DNA of 64,000 nt, taken from positions 496,001 to 560,000 of the forward strand of contig JAESUZ010003283.1 of assembly GCA_017311185.1 (NCBI GenBank). Reading direction: 5' to 3'. Shown in pieces: positions 57,343 through 64,000 of the stretch (position 1 is the stretch's first letter; each line of letters begins with the position of its first letter). The translations under genes and the position numbers were made by a program. The notes under the pieces were generated by a model that saw only the letters and a program-made list of their open reading frames with translations, had not been told where the DNA came from and did not search any database. The stretch is from Proteles cristata cristata. Its lineage: Eukaryota; Chordata; Mammalia; Carnivora; Hyaenidae.

Positions 57343-57556
57343 ACATGCCTGAGTGGCTCAGTTGGTTGGGTGTCAGACTCTAGGTTGTGGCTCAGGTCAT
57401 GATCTCTGAGCGAGTGAGATTGAACCCCACCATGGACTCTGTGTTGGCAGGGTGGAGCCTGCTTGAGGTTCCTTCTCTCCTCTCTCTCTTCCCATTACCC
57501 AATACCCATTTATGTGCAAACTCTCTCCTTCAAAATAAACAGTTTTTTTAAAAAGA
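57343..57556 (+). mobile_element. Older CAN-SINE
   Basis: Head agacatgcctgagtggctc, tggctcaggtcatgatctc, decayed B box (gagattgaacccc), tail ttcaaaataaacag. Older and diverged. Confidence 0.9.
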
Positions 57557-58434
57557 TGAACTAATGAATCAGTGAAAACAATGATGTCTATATATTTACT
57601 TTTTTGGTAGACAAGATACTAAAGAACCTAGTGGAGTGATTCAAGAGGCTAATTTTGGCTGAAAAAAAAAAGAAATCAATGTGGCAATTACTAAGTTATC
57701 TAGTTAATTTTTCTAGATAGTAAAACCAACTACTTCTTAGTGTGAATTCAGTTTTTAATTTGTTTATATTAATTATGTATTTAAATATAAAAGTATAATT
57801 TTATAAAATGTGTCACTCTATCAAAAATAAAATTTTATAAGATAAGTATATAACAACTACTAGTTAATTTAATATGATTAATTTAATAAAACCTGTGGGG
57901 TTTTTTCAGTTTATCAGATGGGAAAAAATTGAAATAACATCATGACCTAAATTATTGCTAGTTACCTGCTGAAAATAGTTGAATTTATGATTATGATATG
58001 AAGGTAGAGAGGAAGAGAGAAGGGAAGTTAAATCAATTAATAATTAGAAAGCTGACATTTTGTTTAGCCCTCATGTAATGATACCAATTATATGAGTCCC
58101 ATTAGAACTGGCCTTCTACGGGTCTTACTCACAGACATGAGTTAGAGAAACTAATACTTAAAATGCATCTCAAAGCAATTAGGCTTGTTCCTCTCAAGAT
58201 GATAAAAATACAATTAAGGACACAAAAAGATCCAATGGTCTATTGATATTTTTTTTGTGCTTACATTCTACATGTTAGATTGCTACAAGATATCTATAAA
58301 TACACTTCCTGATTACGTAGGAGATACCATGCACATATGAACAACTCATCTAACAACCAAGCCTCATTATTTCTTAACTCTTTAAAACTCAGTTAACACA
58401 TTTAACACGTTAACCCAAGTTAACAAGTACTGTA
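57557..58434. other. Unassigned AT-rich DNA
   Basis: No recognised element. Confidence 0.5.
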
Positions 58435-58695
58435 TTTATGCACTGACTCCTATATGCAAAGCACTGTGTCAAGTGCTGAGAATATACAAATAAACAAGGT
58501 GCCATCTCTTTATCAAGTAAAATGCTGACTAATGGAAAAATATACACAGTAATAGGAAAATATAATGCAACACAAGTGCCCTGATAGAGCTAATCGCCAG
58601 ATAGAAGCATATAGGAAAGGAGTAACTAATTCTTAATAAAGCATCAGGGAAGTTTATGAGAAGGAGTAGTTGTCTAGGCAATAATACAAGGAAAA
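58435..58695 (-). repeat. L2 LINE 3' end (antisense)
   Basis: aaagcactgtgtcaagtgc, atacaaataaacaaggtgcc, ccctgatagagctaatcg, gcatcagggaagtttatgag in reversed L2 order. Confidence 0.6.
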
Positions 58696-59003
58696 TGCAT
58701 ATGTCATCATTCTTTCAGCATGATGGATATTGCTAATTCAGTGAACCCTAGACTTGTCTTTACACTCCTAACCAAATCCTCCAGCACGCCATAATCAGCC
58801 TAAAAAACTATAGTTTTTAAATCTACTTGACATCACTCTGGTTTCAGTGGATATGTAGGACAAGAAGAAATAGTGATGGAAAAAAGTGGGAGAGAAACAG
58901 AGATGGAGAAGGGCCCAAAGTCAGTTCAGAGATCACTATGAAAGAAAAAGAATGGTCATGGGGGAAGCTGCACATAGCTCAATATGACTGAAGTGTAAGG
59001 TTT

Positions 59004-59255
59004 AAAGAAAGAACTGGAGGGGCGCCTGGGTGGCTCAGTTCGTTAAGCGCCCGACTTCAGCTCAGGTCATGATCTCATGGTTCGTGGGTTCGAGCCCCAC
59101 GTCGGGCTCTGTGCTGACAGCTCAGAGCCTGGAGCCTGTTTCAGATTCTGTGTCTCCCTCTCTCGCTGCCCCTGCCCTATTCATGCTGTCTTTCTCTCTC
59201 TCTCTCTCAGAAATAAATAAAACAAAAAATTTTTTAAAACAAAGAAAGAACTGGA
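59004..59255 (+). mobile_element. CAN-SINE with perfect 15-bp duplication
   Basis: Body 59019-59240 between aaagaaagaactgga copies (59004-59018, 59241-59255). Head ggggcgcctgggtggctc, intact B box ggttcgtgggttcgagcccc, common felid interior gctgacagctcagagcc. Low divergence and a perfect duplication indicate a fairly young copy outside the 'tgactgccag' subfamily. Confidence 0.96.
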
Positions 59256-59461
59256 AAAGATGAGGCCGGAGGACTAAAACAAGCTGATGAAGGGCATCGT
59301 AAGTGACACTGGGAAGTTTGGACTTGATCATGAGGAGAATGAGAAGAGAACCAAACTTTGGGACCTTTCAGTTCTCACTCATTCTAACCACAGAAATTCC
59401 TTGACCTCATACATACTTTTAACTTCCTCTTTCTCCCACTTCATAATCACAAACATGACTG

Positions 59462-59709
59462 CTTTATTATTTTTTTAAAATTGTAACAGTTTTTTTTACA
59501 TACAAATAGTTTATTGTCAGATTAGTTTCCGCATAACACTCAGTGCTCATCCCCACAAGTGTCCCTCCTCCATGCCCATCCCCCCTCCCCCCCACATCCA
59601 TCAGTCCTCAGTTTTTGTCAGCATTCAAGAGTCTCTCGTGGTTTGCCTCTCTCCCTTTCCCCCACCATTTCCCCCTTCTTCTCCCCATTGTTCCTCCTTT
59701 ATTATTTTT
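59462..59709 (-). mobile_element. Felid-type L1 3' end, severely 5'-truncated
   Basis: Body 59475-59696 (about 220 bp) reads on the plus strand as a T-run, cataacactcagtgctcatc, ccctcctccatgcccatc, C-rich run, and catcagtcctcagtttttg, the antisense carnivore L1 3' UTR. Flanked by perfect 13-bp ctttattattttt copies (59462-59474, 59697-59709). Confidence 0.88.
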
Positions 59710-59940
59710 AATGTTCATTTATTTTTGAGAGAGAATGAGTGAAAGAGAGCCCATGCACATGTGCACACAGGCATGTAAATGGGGGAGGGGCAGAGAGAGA
59801 GGGAGAATAAGAATCCCAAGTAGGCTTTGAGCTGTCAGTGCAGAACCTGATGTACAGCTCAGTCCCATGAACTACAGGATCATGATCTGAGCCAGAATCA
59901 AGAGCTGGACACTTAGCCGACTGAGCCACCCAGGCGCCCC
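59701..59940 (-). mobile_element. CAN-SINE abutting the L1 3' end
   Basis: Reverse oriented: tail aatgttcatttatttttgag, a gcacatgtgcacac insertion in the CT-rich region, and head gagccacccaggcgcccc. Its tail overlaps the right target-site copy of the neighbouring L1, so that one insertion used the other's flank. Confidence 0.93.
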
Positions 59941-61644
59941 TATTTTGAAGTCACACCTCATTGAATCTGGTCTTTTCCTAAAGGCTGCACCTTTGAGTAG
60001 ATGAGGAACAATTTAATTTTTAAGTTCTCCTATTTTGTCTTTCTATATGCCCCATACATATTGAGCATATAACTATTTGCCTTCTGGACTCATACATCTG
60101 TCATAGTAACTTATCATCTGAAACATAGACTGGAGTCATGCTTTCAACATTCAACTTCAAGGAATCTACCCCAACTCTACTTGTACATAAGCTTCATTTT
60201 CTATATTTTAAATTATTTTAGGCCTTGCTTTTCTAAATATTATGCAACCAGATTTCATGGGTTGACATTTCCTAACTTCTACAACCATTTTCTCATCCTT
60301 CCTGGTCTTCTCTAACAGCTTCAATACTGCTTGCCACTTACCCAAAGCCCTGCCACACAGTTCAACTATTGCCTTCCATGCTGCCTTGATTCTGCACCCT
60401 CAGACTGTATTTATGTATTCTTCCAACTTCTGCTAATACACGTTGGCTAGGTCCCACTACTATTTTGGAGCCCCTTTCCCCTTAATAAGCACAGCATTTT
60501 CTCAGCTGAATTATATTGTACCTTAACTCTAGTTATTGGTTTGGTCGCCAGGAGAGAGGCAGGTAAGGTTACATTCTGAGATGGGTAGTACTTGTTTCCT
60601 TGCAAAGCAGAGACCTCTGCACCTACATCAAGCAAGAGACATTGAGAGGAAATCACCGGTCTATACCATGAAGTATTGGGCTACTTATAAAGCACATAGA
60701 GTTCAGAGGATTTGGAGATTCAAGTTTTATATGAGTGCATTGACCCAGATATCCCAATTCCAATTTGCAGGTTCTCACTTTTTTCTCCACAAGAGTTAGC
60801 AGCCCATCTAGGGCTGAGAATTCAACCTTCTCAGAAGCTTTGTTAGTGTTACAGTTAATTCCTGAGTTTGTTCCTATCATTTTCTGTACTCTAGCTACAG
60901 AAGATGAGTCCCTTTATGTGCCACTAAAGAGGCCCCCTGACTGTGTGATACTTCTTCCTTGATGAATAATCACTCTCACCCCTCACTGTCTTTTATGAAT
61001 GCCTCACTAGCCTTCCAAGAGGGCTTCTGATTCCTTTGTCCTTGTAATTAGTACTCCTTTCAATTTCTCAAAATCTTGAGATAATGCACCCATCAGTGAA
61101 TCCTCATACAGTTATCTCACTGATGAAATTTTCAGCAGTTGCACTGCTTTACCTAACTCCAGTGTTCCAGTTTCAAAATTGCATTTTATTGTTTCCTTCT
61201 TTGAGCCACTCCAGGCACCAACCATCTTTTATTGACTTCCTAGAGAGACGAACTCTATGTTGTGTATTTGCATACAGAGAATTTACTGGGGATGCAGAGA
61301 ATTTACTGCAGGGTGAACACTTCTGGAAGAGTAACAGAAACTAGATCTTCCTTTGGAAGTACATTCTGTGTTTGTTGTAAAAATCACAAAGTCAATGGCA
61401 AAGGATAAGCTTATAGAAAGAAATTAGAATTGGAAAGACTAATGCAGTGTATCATAACTCAGTATCCAATGATGATAAATATAATTCCTAAAAGGACAAA
61501 GGTTTCAAACATACTGGGTTATGAAGGAAGAGAATATGATATTTTGCTGCTTATAAATGATACATATCACAAATTTGTATGTTTCTCTACTCCATTTACT
61601 GAATAAGCTATATGGTTCCTACTTTTAGGAGGAAATAACTTTAT
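59941..61644. other. Unassigned DNA
   Basis: About 1.7 kb with several 60-90 codon frames on both strands, none with a recognisable motif. Pyrimidine-rich stretches at 60250-60430 may be decayed L2. Confidence 0.45.
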
Positions 61645-61795
61645 TTTTTTCTTTCTATGATTTTATTTTTTAATATAGGTTATTGTCAAGTTGGTTTCCA
61701 TATAACACCCAGTGCTCATCCCAACAAGTGCCCTCCTCCATGCCCATCACCCATTTTACCCTCCCCCCACCCCCATCAGCCCTCAGTTCAGAGCA
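61645..61795 (-). mobile_element. L1 3' end fragment (antisense)
   Basis: attgtcaagttggtttccat, acacccagtgctcatccc, ctcctccatgcccatcacc, catcagccctcagttc: the same L1 3' UTR piece as at 59.5 kb, less C-rich in the middle. Confidence 0.85.
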
Positions 61796-62239
61796 GAAGA
61801 CTCTCCAGCACATCCAAACTGCCTTGTCACCTAATACTTATAGTCTAGCAGATAGTAGTGATACTTAAAGTGTTGGTGGTGAATAAAAATTTATAGGTAC
61901 CTTCTAGAAAGCCTCAAAAGGAGAATCACAATTGTAAGATTCTGAAATATAATCATAGTTTCCTTTGATTATAAAGGCCCACCTTTTAGAAGCAGCTTCT
62001 GGCCTCTACCTTTTTGAAGAGTAATCATGAGACACCAAGTGACTTGAGCTGTCCTCGGGAATATGTTTAGAAGATCAAAAAGTGGATGTAGTGGGGTCTT
62101 TTATTTTTAGGAGGAACTGACAGCATGTTTCTACTTATGATATAAAGTTGACTCAATTTTTAAAAACTTGTTTCACTTATGACAAGTTCTGAAGTTGTAT
62201 GAGATGTTGATTCAGGTAGAAAAACGCGAATTGATGCCA
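61796..62239. other. Unassigned DNA
   Basis: Nothing recognised. Confidence 0.5.
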
Positions 62240-62660
62240 AACAGCAGGAGCGCCTGGTCAGTGCTGATCCTGGGTCTATTTCCAGTGAGATTTGTTTCCC
62301 ACTCTCCCTGACAGGAAACCTGAATTCACAGGTTTCATTTCCCAGGATTCCATGTTAGCTGGCTCTTCCCCAAGTTCAGCGAGTGGGCATCGTTGGCAAG
62401 ATATTGGCCAGTTGGAAGGAAAGTTAAAGCCAGAGTTTTCCCTCTCTGTCTGCCTCACGTGTTGTATCTGGCAGTGGCTCTCCCTCCTCAGCAGCTTCAG
62501 CTCCTATTAGACAGTCTCACTGATGAGCCGTGTGAAGCTGGCCCCTAGGCTGTAACACCACATCCTCCTTTTGACCTAGTAGTAGTCATTCCCTTTTGTT
62601 TCAGGTCTGTGAATTGTCTTACCATTTCCTATTTGGCTTTTCAGCTCTTTCCTCACCTGT
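62240..62660 (+). repeat. Old interspersed repeat (same family as 6.2 kb)
   Basis: ttcatttcccaggattcc, tagctggctcttccccaag, cagtggctctccctcctc, ggctgtaacaccacatcctc. I recognise a common mammalian repeat but cannot name it firmly. The gctagg/tagctgg stretch matches the 6.2 kb copy. Confidence 0.45.
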
Positions 62661-62774
62661 GTAATCATTTCACTTCAAAAAATTACATTGTTTGTGTTGT
62701 AATAAGTGAGGTTGTTTCTGGTTTCCTGGGGAGACTTCTCATGGATAAATAGCCATGGGTAAAATATGTTATAA

Positions 62775-62998
62775 ATATTTATTTTTTTAATTTATTTTTT
62801 TGAGAGAGAGAGAGTGCATGTGCACACATGCATGAGCAGAAGAAGGCCACAGAGAAAGGGAGAGAGAGAATCCCAACCTGGCCCCACACTCAGAGCATAG
62901 CCCCACATGGGGCTCGATCCCACAACTTGAGATCATGACCTCAGCAAAAATCAAAGAAAGGGTCAGATTCTTAACCAATTGAGCTATCCAGGCACCCC
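62775..62998 (-). mobile_element. CAN-SINE, older copy
   Basis: Reverse oriented: tail ttaatttatttttttgag, insertion-like gcatgtgcacacatgcatg, interior cacatggggctcgatccc, head gagctatccaggcacccc. Confidence 0.93.
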
Positions 62999-63710
62999 AA
63001 AATCTTTTAGTACCTAGCAACGACTTTCACAGTGTAACCAGAGAGAGTTCTTGGACTTAGGGTAAGTGTAAGAAAACTGATCAACACTACTTTAAATCTT
63101 GTAATTTCATTTTGTAGAAATAAAACATTCCTACAATTTTAGGCAGAGTATAAGATTTAGAAAGGTATTATTAAATGGCTATAAATATAATGATTAAAGC
63201 AGAAAGGTAAGCAGACATTACAGAATTATGAATTTATACCTACAGAGGTTAAGTCAAAAATATTCATTCAATTCAACCACTTCAAGTTTTTAAGTTTTAT
63301 TCAGTTTTATCTTTGGTAAATGTCTAATGTATCTCTGAACATTGACATGTAATAAGCATATGAAATATTACTTATTAAATACATTACTATTTAAATAATT
63401 TGATAAACTTAGTTATTTCCAAATATTACAAAGCTCCAATAATGTAGAAATTTGCCAATGATCATTTTATACCTATCCTACAAAATAAGTGTGTAATGCT
63501 AATCATCACCTCAGAAATCATGATTGACTGAGAATATTCTTTAAGTACCATTTAAAAATAAGCTCATATAAGTAACTCTAGTAAAGAGGTAAATCTTTTA
63601 GATATATTTAAATAACTGAAAATACTGGTACTAGCTAAATTATGTTATTCTAATTCAGCTGAAAAATGGGACAGGGAATTCTAGAATTATGCTTTAAAGA
63701 TTTTTTTTAA
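62999..63710. other. Unassigned AT-rich DNA
   Basis: Nothing recognised. Confidence 0.5.
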
Positions 63711-63711
63711 T

Positions 63712-63785
63712 TACTAATATTTACTGTACTGGGCAGGGGCTGGGTACTGATTCTATGATGATGAATAAAATATAATTCCTAAATG
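63712..63785 (-). repeat. Possible L2/MIR terminus (antisense)
   Basis: atatttactgtactgggc, gatgatgaataaaatataattcc, read in two pieces, resembles a reversed LINE terminus. The rest of the window to 64000 is unassigned. Confidence 0.4.
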
Positions 63786-64000
63786 AGCCTAAACTAGCAA
63801 TATCCTTTTATTCTTTGGAAGAAAAAAATGAAAGGAAACTTAGCAGAGCTGGAAAGTAACCCCTATTGGAGAACCTAAACTGAGGTTCTTCAGAGCACTT
63901 CCAGAAGCATCTCATTCATGGAAGTTGACTATTAACCTAGGATTCTTAAAACAAAGAGATGACACCAAGTATACAGCTTCAACCCAAGGCCATCATAATA

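Overview
This window reads as intergenic (or deep intronic) nuclear DNA from a carnivoran mammal, most likely a felid. The main evidence is about thirty tRNA-derived CAN-SINEs. Their consensus (head gggcgcctgggtggct, B box ggttcgagccc, middle gctctgtgctgac, CT-rich 3' part, tail of aaataaataaa) is the feline/feliform type, not the dog type. Felid-like L1 3' ends (29.2, 59.5 and 61.7 kb) agree. The species call is inference; I ran no database search.

I find no functional protein-coding gene, no rRNA and no genuine tRNA. The longest open frames (at most about 155 codons) run through CA/TG microsatellites, SINEs or L1 relics. What can be recognised is layered transposon history. The oldest layer is L2, MIR and old L1M pieces. 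Above these are a near full-length Tigger1-like DNA transposon (3.15-6.1 kb), a decayed ERVL-like pol remnant (35.1-35.5 kb), younger L1 pieces, a solo class I ERV LTR (48.4-49.1 kb), one unidentified processed pseudogene (50.2-50.8 kb), and SINEs. Six SINEs belong to one very similar, apparently recent subfamily.

Layout. 0-3 kb: L2 scraps, a (TG)24 tract and one SINE. 2.7-6.2 kb: an L1M 3' end split by the Tigger element, itself hit by SINEs. 6.2-14.5 kb: dense SINEs in AT-rich DNA. 14.5-21 kb: mostly unassigned, including a less AT-rich 2 kb block at 18.3-20.4 kb. 21-22.5 kb: L2. 23.3-24.4 kb: minus-strand L1. 27.7-29.5 kb: two plus-strand L1 3' ends. 32-37.3 kb: L2, LTR-like and ERVL remnants. 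39-40.9 kb: an octamer-motif cluster, then L2 and a CA repeat. 44.1-44.6 kb: two young SINEs in tandem. 46-52.2 kb: plus-strand then minus-strand L1, the latter carrying the LTR, the pseudogene and several SINEs. 52-58.7 kb: L1M, L2 and MIR. 59-64 kb: SINEs and two felid-type L1 3' ends.

I found no convincing new biological system. The observations most worth checking are the datable nested insertions, the recent SINE subfamily, the unidentified retropseudogene and the octamer cluster. Repeat names come from remembered consensus sequences, and edges without a visible target-site duplication (TSD) are approximate.
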